A DNA stretch of 11,837 nt from Nitrosomonadaceae bacterium (GTDB taxonomy: Bacteria > Pseudomonadota > Gammaproteobacteria > Burkholderiales > Usitatibacteraceae), in assembly GCA_021300055.1 (NCBI GenBank), contig JAJTHU010000102.1, positions 1 to 11,837 of the forward strand, read 5' to 3'. This document shows, in pieces, positions 6,584 through 11,837 of this stretch. Position 1 is the stretch's first letter; each line of letters opens with the position of its first letter. A program made the translations under genes and the position numbers. Under the pieces are notes generated by a model, which was not told where the DNA came from, did no database searches, and saw only the letters and a list, made by a program, of their open reading frames with translations.

Positions 6584-6589
6584 AGTATA
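6584..6589 (-). promoter_or_regulatory. Candidate -10 box of queD (possible leaderless start)
   Basis: TATACT on the minus strand matches five of six consensus -10 bases. Only 8 bases separate it from the queD ATG (6573-6575), so the expected start site falls at or next to the ATG. No -35 hexamer resembling TTGACA is seen at 16-18 bp. Confidence 0.4.
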
Positions 6590-6632
6590 AGGTCGCTCGC
6601 ATCGCGAGGTGCGCCGAGTAGGGCGGTAACGC

Positions 6633-6675
6633 TAAAATCGAACCTTTGTCCTCCCTCCTTTCCTCCTTTCTTTCC
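6633..6675 (+). promoter_or_regulatory. lysC leader: candidate -10 box and 27-nt pyrimidine tract
   Basis: TAAAAT (6633-6638) is a candidate -10 box for lysC. An unbroken pyrimidine run follows at 6649-6675, then the ATG at 6687. No Shine-Dalgarno is present before lysC. A U/C-rich leader could bind ribosomal protein S1, but this is inference. The complementary strand carries AGGAGG-like runs, yet no ATG lies at a useful distance there. Confidence 0.35.
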
Positions 6676-6686
6676 GCCAACGTCAC

Positions 6687-7925
6687 ATGTCGCTGATCGT
6701 CCAAAAGTACGGCGGCACGTCGATGGGTTCGCCTGAGCGAATCCGCGAGGTCGCCAAACGCATTGCGCACTACCACGCGCAAGGTCACCAGTTGGTTGTC
6801 GTGCCTTCGGCCATGTCAGGTGAGACCAATCGCCTGCTCGGCCTTGCTAAGCAACTCAACGAAAACCCCGACGGACGCGAGTTGGACGTGATTGCCGCCA
6901 CGGGAGAGCAAGTGTCAGTGGGGCTGTTGGCGCTGGCATTGCAGTCACTGGGGCTCAAGGCGAAGAGCTACACCGGGTGGCAAGTGCGCATCACCACAGA
7001 TAGCGCGTTTACTAAGGCGCGCATTTTGTCGATCGACGACGCGAACATTCGCCGCGACCTTGCCGAGGGCTATGTGGCGGTGGTCGCGGGCTTCCAGGGT
7101 ATCGATGCGGACGGAAACATCACGACCCTCGGACGCGGGGGCTCTGACACCACGGGTGTCGCGGTGGCCGCTGCGCTGAAGGCAGATGAGTGCCAGATCT
7201 TCACCGACGTTGACGGCGTCTACACGACGGATCCGCGCGTGGTGCCTGAAGCGCGCAAGCTCGACAAGATCACGTTTGAAGAAATGTTTGAACTCGCGAG
7301 TCTGGGTTCAAAGGTGTTGCAAATTCGCTCGGTGGAATTCGCCGGCAAGTACAAGGTAAAGCTGCGCGTGCTCTCGTCGTTCACCCCGCACGACTCGAAC
7401 GATACCGGCACGCTGATTACTTACGAGGAAGACGCTATGGAACAACCCGTTATCGCTGGCATTGCGTTCAATCGCGATGAGGCCAAACTGACCGTGCTGG
7501 GTGTACCCGACCGCCCCGGTATCGCGTATTCAATCCTCGGCCCAGTTGCTGAGGCCAATATCGACGTGGACGTCATCATTCAAAACACTTCGTCCGAAGG
7601 TATCACAGACTTTTCGTTTACGGTGCACCGTAACGACTACGCCAAGGCATTGGCTTTGCTGAATGACAAAGTGAAACCGGTGATCAACGCTAAGGATGTG
7701 CGCGGTGATAACAAGATTGCCAAGGTGTCGATCGTCGGCATCGGTATGCGCTCGCATGCAGGCGTCGCGGCGAAGATGTTCGAATGTCTCGCTAAAGAGA
7801 ACGTCAACATCCAGATGATCTCCACTTCCGAAATCAAAACATCCGTTGTCGTTGACGAGAAGTACATGGAGCTTGCCGTGCGCGCATTGCATGCCGCTTT
7901 TGAACTCGATCGAGAAACCGTCTGA
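6687..7925 (+). CDS. lysC: Aspartate kinase (aspartokinase) LysC
   Basis: This 412-residue aspartate kinase phosphorylates L-aspartate, the first step of lysine, threonine, methionine and diaminopimelate synthesis. The kinase domain opens with KYGGTSMG (7-14); TGEQVS (72-77), LGRGGSDTT (148-156) and FTDVDGVYTTDPR (172-184) form the active site and ATP site. Two ACT domains (about 267-335 and 346-410) bind the feedback inhibitor, usually lysine and/or threonine. Length and domain order are those of the class found in betaproteobacteria. The start ATG lacks a Shine-Dalgarno and follows a pyrimidine-rich leader. An internal ATG at codon 251 has GAGGA upstream at good spacing and may give a separate beta subunit. 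It is divergent from queD and lies 40 bases before the peptidase gene. The call is very sure. Confidence 0.97.
   Translation: MSLIVQKYGGTSMGSPERIREVAKRIAHYHAQGHQLVVVPSAMSGETNRLLGLAKQLNENPDGRELDVIAATGEQVSVGLLALALQSLGLKAKSYTGWQVRITTDSAFTKARILSIDDANIRRDLAEGYVAVVAGFQGIDADGNITTLGRGGSDTTGVAVAAALKADECQIFTDVDGVYTTDPRVVPEARKLDKITFEEMFELASLGSKVLQIRSVEFAGKYKVKLRVLSSFTPHDSNDTGTLITYEEDAMEQPVIAGIAFNRDEAKLTVLGVPDRPGIAYSILGPVAEANIDVDVIIQNTSSEGITDFSFTVHRNDYAKALALLNDKVKPVINAKDVRGDNKIAKVSIVGIGMRSHAGVAAKMFECLAKENVNIQMISTSEIKTSVVVDEKYMELAVRALHAAFELDRETV
7437..7925 (+). CDS. Possible internal translation start: aspartate kinase beta (ACT-ACT) subunit
   Basis: An in-frame ATG (7437-7439, codon 251) is preceded by GAGGA (7425-7429) with a 7-nt spacer, while the full-length lysC ATG has no such site. 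It starts MEQPVIAGIAFNRDEAKLTV, just before the first ACT domain, giving 162 residues. Bacillus and Corynebacterium aspartate kinases make beta subunits this way from the same junction. This nested product is an inference. Confidence 0.35.
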   Translation: MEQPVIAGIAFNRDEAKLTVLGVPDRPGIAYSILGPVAEANIDVDVIIQNTSSEGITDFSFTVHRNDYAKALALLNDKVKPVINAKDVRGDNKIAKVSIVGIGMRSHAGVAAKMFECLAKENVNIQMISTSEIKTSVVVDEKYMELAVRALHAAFELDRETV

Positions 7926-7965
7926 GGTTTGACGGAAAACGTATCCTCAGCCTATCTGGAACCTC

Positions 7966-10077
7966 ATGAAAACATCACTATTCATCGGAATGCTCACCTT
8001 GGCCGCAACGACCGCCACCACGACCCTAGCGGCAAACGCGAAGGAAGACCCTTATCTTTGGCTCGAAGAAGTGATGGGCGAAAAGTCCATCTCCTGGGTG
8101 AAGGAGCAGAACGCAAAGTCACAAAAAGAACTTGAGGCGCGTCCAGAATTCGCGCCGATCCGCGATCGACTGCTGGCGATCGTCAACTCGCGCGAGCGCA
8201 TCCCCGGTGTGCAAAAGCGCGGCGAGTGGTACTACAACTTCTGGCAAGACGCCAAGAACATCCGCGGCGTATGGCGTCGAACCACGCTTGAGGAGTACCG
8301 CAAGGCGGCTCCTAACTGGGAAGTGGTGCTCGATCTTGATCAACTCGCTCGCGACGAGAAAGAAAATTGGGTGTGGCGCGGCGCAAATTGCCGCTTTCCG
8401 GATTACAACCAGTGCATGATTTCCTTGTCGCGCGGCGGCGCCGATGCTGTAGTCGTGCGTGAATGGGATTTGAAAACACGCAGCTTCGTGAAAGGTGGCT
8501 TCGAACTCAAAGAGGCCAAAGGTTCTGTCGATTGGATTGACGCAGATACGTTGTTCGTCCAACAAGCCTTCGCGGCGGACCTCATCCCCAATACGCAAAC
8601 CAAGTCAGGCTACGCGCGCCAAGTGCGCGTCTGGAAGCGTGGCACGCCAATCACCGCAGCCAAAGTGGTGTTCGAGGGACAAGTCGAAGACATCGGCGTG
8701 AGCGGTAGTCAAACAGAACAGAAGGGCTACCCAACTGAGCAGTACATCCGCCGCGGCGTGACGTTTTTCACCTCTGAAACCTACTGGGTTGATCGCAAGA
8801 ACGGCGATAAGCTCGTTAAGCTCGATATCCCGGCCGATGCCACTTTTGGCTTTTGGCGTGATTGGTTGAGCGTGCGTGTGAAGACGGATTGGACGGTTGG
8901 CGGCAAGACATACAAGCAAGGCTCGCTCATCGCCATGCCGCTCGCAAAGTTTTTGCAGGGCGAGCGTAACTTCGACGTGCTGTTTGAAGGTACCGATCGC
9001 ACCTCGCTGTCGAGTTTCACCGCGACCAAGGACTTCGTCATCCTGAATGTGCTCGACAACGTCAAGAATCGACTCTACGAGCTGTCGTACCAGCAAGGTA
9101 AGTGGGTACGTCGGGCAGTGACGATGCCTGGGATCGGCACCGTTGGCGTTGGGGCGGTTGATGCCGACGACAGCAACGATTACTGGATGACGCTCACCGA
9201 CTACCTCACGCCGTCAACCTTGTTCCTTGCTAAGGCGGGCTCTGACACGCGTGAACGACTCAAATCCCTACCCGCGTTTTTTGATGCCGCACCTTACAAG
9301 GTAGAGCAACTCGAAGTCGCATCCAAAGACGGTGAGCGCATCCCGTACTTTGTCATCATGGGCAAGAACGCAAAGTTGGATGGCAAAAACCCAACATTGC
9401 TCTACGGTTATGGCGGCTTTGAGATTTCACAGTTGCCCGCGTATTCCGGCGGCATCGGTGCGGGTTGGCTCGATCAAGGTGGTGTTTATGTCGTTGCCAA
9501 TATTCGCGGTGGCGGCGAGTTCGGTCCGCGTTGGCACCAAGCTGGCCTCAAAGCCAATCGTCAGCGCGTCTTCGATGACTTCATTGCTGTTGCACAAGAC
9601 CTCGTGACACGCAAGATCACCAGCCCGCGCCACTTGGCGATCTCCGGGGGCTCAAACGGCGGCTTGCTTGTCGGCGCGGTCATGGTGCAGCGCCCTGACT
9701 TGTTCCGTGCCGTCATTTGTAGTGTGCCGCTGCTGGATATGCAGCGTTATCACAAGCTGTTGGCCGGTGCGTCGTGGGTGGCAGAGTACGGCAACCCTGA
9801 CGATCCTAAAGAGTGGGAGTTCATCTCCAAGTACTCGCCATATCAGAACGTCAAGGCCGGCGTGAAGATGCCGCGCGTATTGTTCGTGACTTCGACGCGC
9901 GACGATCGGGTGCATCCAGGCCATGCGCGCAAGATGATGGCGCGCATGATGGAGCAGGGACATAACGTGCTCTATTACGAGAACATCGAGGGTGGACATT
10001 CAGCATCGGCCAACAACCAGCAACTTGCCTATCGTCAAGCGTTGCAGTGGGCCTTCTTGCTGGGCGAGCTCAAGTAA
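7966..10077 (+). CDS. Secreted prolyl oligopeptidase family serine peptidase (S9)
   Basis: This 703-residue peptidase has an N-terminal signal peptide (about 1-24, h-region LFIGMLTLAATTATTTLA), so it probably acts in the periplasm or outside the cell. DPYLWLEE (28-35) opens the family's N-terminal segment, then a propeller-like domain (about 70-400) and an alpha/beta-hydrolase domain (about 450-703). The triad is Ser563 in GGSNGG, Asp646 in TSTRDDRVHPGHA and His678 in GGHSAS, all present. NIRGGGEFGPRWHQAG is another hallmark. Such enzymes cleave short peptides after proline or related residues; the exact specificity is not shown. Size is normal (about 700). It follows lysC by 40 bases with no terminator between, so read-through is possible, although no functional link is known. 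No strong ribosome site is seen before the ATG (weak GGA in the leader). A strong hairpin terminator follows at 10104-10129. Confidence 0.95.
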   Translation: MKTSLFIGMLTLAATTATTTLAANAKEDPYLWLEEVMGEKSISWVKEQNAKSQKELEARPEFAPIRDRLLAIVNSRERIPGVQKRGEWYYNFWQDAKNIRGVWRRTTLEEYRKAAPNWEVVLDLDQLARDEKENWVWRGANCRFPDYNQCMISLSRGGADAVVVREWDLKTRSFVKGGFELKEAKGSVDWIDADTLFVQQAFAADLIPNTQTKSGYARQVRVWKRGTPITAAKVVFEGQVEDIGVSGSQTEQKGYPTEQYIRRGVTFFTSETYWVDRKNGDKLVKLDIPADATFGFWRDWLSVRVKTDWTVGGKTYKQGSLIAMPLAKFLQGERNFDVLFEGTDRTSLSSFTATKDFVILNVLDNVKNRLYELSYQQGKWVRRAVTMPGIGTVGVGAVDADDSNDYWMTLTDYLTPSTLFLAKAGSDTRERLKSLPAFFDAAPYKVEQLEVASKDGERIPYFVIMGKNAKLDGKNPTLLYGYGGFEISQLPAYSGGIGAGWLDQGGVYVVANIRGGGEFGPRWHQAGLKANRQRVFDDFIAVAQDLVTRKITSPRHLAISGGSNGGLLVGAVMVQRPDLFRAVICSVPLLDMQRYHKLLAGASWVAEYGNPDDPKEWEFISKYSPYQNVKAGVKMPRVLFVTSTRDDRVHPGHARKMMARMMEQGHNVLYYENIEGGHSASANNQQLAYRQALQWAFLLGELK

Positions 10078-10103
10078 GCTCGTTCGCTGAAGTGTTGAAA
10101 TGC

Positions 10104-10129
10104 AAAAGGCCCACGAGAGTGGGCCTTTT
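10104..10129. terminator. Bidirectional intrinsic terminator after the peptidase
   Basis: An 11-bp perfect stem AAAAGGCCCAC (10104-10114) / GTGGGCCTTTT (10119-10129) with tetraloop GAGA. The four T residues close the stem on the plus strand, followed by GATTT. It lies 26 bases after the peptidase stop. Confidence 0.85.
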
Positions 10130-10179
10130 GATTTGCTGGGGACAAGCAGTTGGCTTGCTCGGGCGAAAGGCAGAAATGA

Positions 10180-10203
10180 AAATGCCACCCGAAGGTGGCA
10201 TTT
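10180..10203. terminator. Intrinsic terminator, probably of tRNA-Arg (minus strand)
   Basis: A 10-bp perfect stem AAATGCCACC (10180-10189) / GGTGGCATTT (10194-10203) with loop CGAA. It lies 7 bases past the CCA end of the minus-strand tRNA-Arg and on the minus strand the stem ends in TTT followed by TCATTTC. Confidence 0.7.
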
Positions 10204-10210
10204 AGGAATG

Positions 10211-10288
10211 TGGCGCGCCCGGCAGGATTTGAACCCACGACCCCTTGGTTCGTAGCCAAGTACTCTAATCCAGCTGAGCTACGGGCGC
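10211..10288 (-). tRNA. tRNA-Arg(ACG)
   Basis: This 78-nt tRNA has acceptor GCGCCCG / CGGGCGC, D arm GCTC...GAGT, anticodon arm CTTGG-CTACGAA-CCAAG with anticodon ACG (read as ICG after A34 deamination), variable loop, T arm with TTTGAAT loop, discriminator G and encoded CCA (10211-10213). The T stem has two G-U pairs. Confidence 0.95.
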
Positions 10289-10365
10289 CTAGCCTATCAT
10301 TATAGCTGCAACTTGCTGGCCATGCAAATTTCGGGGCTCAGTCAGCGGAACACGCCGACGTCGGG

Positions 10366-10371
10366 TAAAAT
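10366..10371 (+). promoter_or_regulatory. Candidate -10 box of tRNA-Ser(GCT)
   Basis: TAAAAT lies 9 bases before the first base of tRNA-Ser. The -35 region around 10343-10348 is not close to consensus. The call rests on the -10 match and position. Confidence 0.4.
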
Positions 10372-10380
10372 GCGTGCGAT

Positions 10381-10473
10381 GGAGACCTGGCCGAGTGGTC
10401 GAAGGCACTCCCCTGCTAAGGGAGCATACGCCCAAAAGGCGTATCGAGGGTTCGAATCCCTCGGTCTCCGCCA
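10381..10473 (+). tRNA. tRNA-Ser(GCT)
   Basis: This 93-nt class II tRNA has acceptor GGAGACC / GGTCTCC, anticodon arm CTCCC-CTGCTAA-GGGAG with anticodon GCT (reads AGC and AGU), a long variable arm (CATACGCC...GGCGTAT), T arm CGAGG-GTTCGAATC-CCTCG, discriminator G and encoded CCA (10471-10473). It is the second tRNA-Ser-like gene of the window. Confidence 0.96.
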
Positions 10474-10475
10474 TC

Positions 10476-10514
10476 TCACGCAACAAGGGCCCCGATGGGG
10501 CCCTTGTTGCGTGA
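10476..10514 (+). terminator. 18-bp perfect hairpin after tRNA-Ser
   Basis: The left arm (10476-10493, starting TCACGCAACAAG, ending GGGCCCC) is fully complementary to the right arm (10497-10514), with loop GAT. It begins 2 nt after the CCA end. A TTGTT run inside the right arm and no T-run afterwards make it an unusual terminator; it probably ends the tRNA transcript and may guide 3' processing. Confidence 0.55.
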
Positions 10515-10626
10515 TCGGGTTGAAGCGGTAGATTCGAACCTTCGATCATGAACACGCCGATTTCGACGGCCCGACATCGCCGGGCTACGGGCCGGACATC
10601 GCCGCCAACGTGTTTTGGAGGAGGAG

Positions 10627-11169
10627 TCAGGCCGCGTCGTCCTGCGGTTCGCTGGGCATGTTCCAGGCCAGCACCATGGCTGGCAGGCTGCTGGCGCATA
10701 GCAAGTACGACAAGGCGATGCCCGTCCAGAAGCGATCACCCAGCTGCTCATCGAGCCAGCCACCGCCGGTGACCAGGGACAGCAGCACGCCGTACACGAG
10801 AGTCAGCGTGGAGATGCCACCGTAGGCCACCTTGTAGTTGGCATCACGCAGGGCGATTTGCCGCTCATCGAGCAATTCGTTCGGTGCCTCGGATATCAAC
10901 CGAACGGATTGGCGCAGGAAGGCGAAGAGGCAAAGCCCCAGCACCATGAGGATGACCTCCGAGTAGGTTCTGAACTTGAGGTCGCCGATGAAGACGGTGA
11001 GCGCCAGTGCCGTCATCACCACTGCCGCGCTCGACACCAACAGGCGCCTCGGGCCTTGGCGGCGCAGCGGCGACGGCCGATGGTCCGACAGCGCTCGTAC
11101 CACTTCCCCACGGCTGACACCTTCAACCCAGTAGAAGCGATCCTTCGGGTTGTGCTTCGCGTCGTTCAT
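10627..11169 (-). CDS. Four-helix membrane protein of unknown function, partner of a small Xre regulator
   Basis: This 180-residue membrane protein is not recognised by name. Predicted helices lie at about 43-61, 69-86, 114-134 and 148-168, with a basic, polar N-terminal cytoplasmic part (1-42). Between helices two and three is LLDERQIALRDANYKVAY (99-116). A DERQ/DERE signature at this place is seen in several small DUF membrane families (DUF2178-like) that sit next to small Xre regulators, so the family link is tentative. GAGGAG (11176-11181) lies 6 nt before the ATG. It starts 16 bases after the regulator's stop, so both genes are one operon. No catalytic motif is visible. A role in sensing or in envelope homeostasis cannot be told from sequence. 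Confidence 0.75.
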   Translation of the reverse strand: MNDAKHNPKDRFYWVEGVSRGEVVRALSDHRPSPLRRQGPRRLLVSSAAVVMTALALTVFIGDLKFRTYSEVILMVLGLCLFAFLRQSVRLISEAPNELLDERQIALRDANYKVAYGGISTLTLVYGVLLSLVTGGGWLDEQLGDRFWTGIALSYLLCASSLPAMVLAWNMPSEPQDDAA

Positions 11170-11185
11170 GTCGTGCTCCTCGCGC

Positions 11186-11407
11186 TTAAAACGGCCGCAC
11201 CGAGAAGAGTTCTTCCACCGGACGACCGAGCACCTCCGACAGGCGCAGCGCGAGCGTCAGGCTCGGGCTGTACTCTCCCCGTTCGAGGTATCCGATTGTC
11301 TGGTAGTGCACCCCCACCGCATCGGCCAGTTGCTGGCGCGACAGGCCACTTGCTGTGCGCAAGGGCTCTATGCGGTTGAAGAGGGGGTCTTCCTTCTGGC
11401 GTCCCAT
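11186..11407 (-). CDS. Small Xre/Cro-family helix-turn-helix regulator
   Basis: This 73-residue protein is almost entirely a DNA-binding domain (HTH about 11-60): LRTASGLSRQQLADAVGVHYQTIGYLERGEYSPSLTLALRLSEVL matches the short YozG-like Xre regulators in length and motif. The ATG at 11407 (MGRQKEDPLFN) is preferred over the one at 11434 because a TATACT box lies directly upstream. The protein ends 16 bases before the membrane-protein ATG. A perfect 16-bp palindrome lies in its promoter spacer, so autoregulation is likely. Such regulators often control the adjacent membrane gene; here both would be repressed together. Its inducer is unknown. Confidence 0.88.
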   Translation of the reverse strand: MGRQKEDPLFNRIEPLRTASGLSRQQLADAVGVHYQTIGYLERGEYSPSLTLALRLSEVLGRPVEELFSVRPF

Positions 11408-11413
11408 GTGTGA

Positions 11414-11442
11414 AGTATAAATGCTACATAGCATTCATGCAA
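11414..11442 (-). promoter_or_regulatory. Promoter of the Xre-membrane protein operon
   Basis: On the minus strand, -35-like TTGCAT (11437-11442) and -10 TATACT (11414-11419) are 17 bases apart. The -10 ends 6 bases before the ATG of the regulator, so the transcript would begin at or very near the start codon. Confidence 0.6.
11420..11435. promoter_or_regulatory. Palindromic operator inside the promoter spacer
   Basis: AATGCTA-CA-TAGCATT is a 16-bp sequence with perfect 7-bp arms that fills almost the whole spacer between the -35 and -10 boxes. A dimer bound here would block RNA polymerase. The neighbouring Xre protein is the obvious candidate, by inference. Confidence 0.65.
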
Positions 11443-11536
11443 CATGGTTTTTCGGAATTCCTTTGCCTTGGGCTCGTGACCGTTCGTTCGGCATCGGGTG
11501 AGCGTCACGCCGCAGGTGCTGACCGGTAGCCTACAG

Positions 11537-11564
11537 TGAGGTGTTCGAATCCCCGTCGACACCG
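11537..11564 (+). other. tRNA T-arm-like fragment
   Basis: GAGGTGTTCGAATCCCC contains the T-loop TTCGAAT in a T-arm-like setting, but the stem is broken, no matching 5' acceptor or anticodon arm is upstream, and the end is ACCGA instead of CCA. It may be a degenerate tRNA end or an integration scar. Confidence 0.3.
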
Positions 11565-11667
11565 AAATTGGGTGCCGTCAGCGCCTGAGCAAGTTGGCGC
11601 TACAGAACTTCCTGCTCCGCCAAAACAAGACCTGCTAACTCGCTCAGTCGGATTGTCAGGCGCTCAG

Positions 11668-11692
11668 AGCCCCGCACCACGCGGGGCTTTTT
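11668..11692 (+). terminator. Orphan intrinsic terminator
   Basis: An 8-bp perfect stem AGCCCCGC (11668-11675) / GCGGGGCT (11681-11688) with loop ACCAC runs into TTTTT (11688-11692). No + strand gene precedes it within the window, so it may end an unannotated transcript. Confidence 0.75.
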
Positions 11693-11837
11693 GCTATGGG
11701 CTCCTGACTGACCCCATGGCCACCCACCCCCGAAATCCGTCTCAAACCCCGTTTCGTCTCAGAACCTCCAGACTTTCCGAGGGGGCGGTAGGGCGCCAGG
11801 GGTTGCGGGACGGAGTCGGGATTTCGTGCCGTACCAA

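Larger units (their letters stand above)
11443..11837. other. Gene-less right end (about 395 bases)
   Basis: I see no supportable gene here: the open frames are short and unlike known proteins. The stretch holds a tRNA T-arm-like piece (11537-11564), distant inverted repeats (11581-11595 with 11637-11663) and an intrinsic terminator (11668-11692). Past 11700 nothing recognisable is seen up to the edge. Confidence 0.6.

Noticed and set aside
6576..6788. Upstream extension of queD to a start inside lysC
   Set aside because: It would add 71 residues with no family similarity and overlap the lysC start; QueD length and the TATACT box fit the ATG at 6575.
10573..10604. Direct repeat GACATCGCCG (10573-10582 and 10595-10604)
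   Set aside because: Only two 10-base copies in GC-rich DNA, with no flanking structure; most likely chance or a gene relic.
10289..10699. Long minus-strand open frame containing AETEGFEPSIR across tRNA-Ser
   Set aside because: This peptide is the well-known false product of reading tRNA-Ser in antisense. The frame covers the whole tRNA and its hairpin and has no ribosome site.
10858..11413. Plus-strand open frames opposite the Xre/membrane protein pair
   Set aside because: No ribosome site or recognisable domain; the minus-strand frames have ribosome site, promoter and clear HTH and membrane-helix patterns.
11537..11564. Complete tRNA or tmRNA at the T-arm-like piece
   Set aside because: No paired acceptor, D arm or anticodon arm could be folded upstream, and no CCA or tag-peptide frame is present.

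Overview
The window looks like chromosomal DNA of a GC-rich proteobacterium, most likely a betaproteobacterium of the Burkholderiales kind. The reasons are tRNA genes with encoded CCA, an ACT-ACT aspartate kinase followed by tRNA-Ser(GCT), a typical beta-type cytochrome c', and a 2-layer envelope shown by the TonB-dependent receptor and several exported proteins. The lineage is an inference from gene style and order, not from a database search.

Left part (1-4895): the 3' end of a tRNA (probably Ser) is followed by a tightly spaced + strand run. It encodes a TonB-dependent receptor that closely resembles E. coli PqqU (YncD), the PQQ receptor; an exported PQQ-dependent aldose dehydrogenase of the YliI type; and a b561-type membrane cytochrome. 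The reading is that PQQ is taken up across the outer membrane, activates the periplasmic dehydrogenase, and the b-type cytochrome may take the electrons. After a gap comes a small SHOCT-PspC membrane protein. A bidirectional hairpin terminator (4942-4966) separates it from a convergent cytochrome c' gene.

Middle part (4896-10077): cytochrome c' (-) has a 366-base upstream region with two inverted repeats. A 74-residue orphan membrane or exported peptide (+) follows. Then queD (-) and lysC (+) are divergent: queD has a -10 box so close to its ATG that the mRNA may be leaderless, and lysC has an uninterrupted pyrimidine leader and no Shine-Dalgarno. lysC also has a well-placed internal start that could give a separate regulatory beta subunit. 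A secreted prolyl-oligopeptidase-family peptidase with an intact Ser/Asp/His triad follows.

Right part (10078-11837): two hairpin terminators, tRNA-Arg(ACG) on the minus strand, tRNA-Ser(GCT) on the plus strand, and an 18-bp perfect hairpin 2 nt after the tRNA-Ser CCA. Beyond it the DNA looks accessory: a minus-strand pair of a small Xre regulator and a four-helix membrane protein, with a perfect palindrome filling the spacer of the regulator's promoter. A 430-base gene-less stretch follows, with a tRNA T-arm-like fragment, long-range inverted repeats and an orphan intrinsic terminator. No CRISPR array, insertion sequence or complete mobile element was seen.
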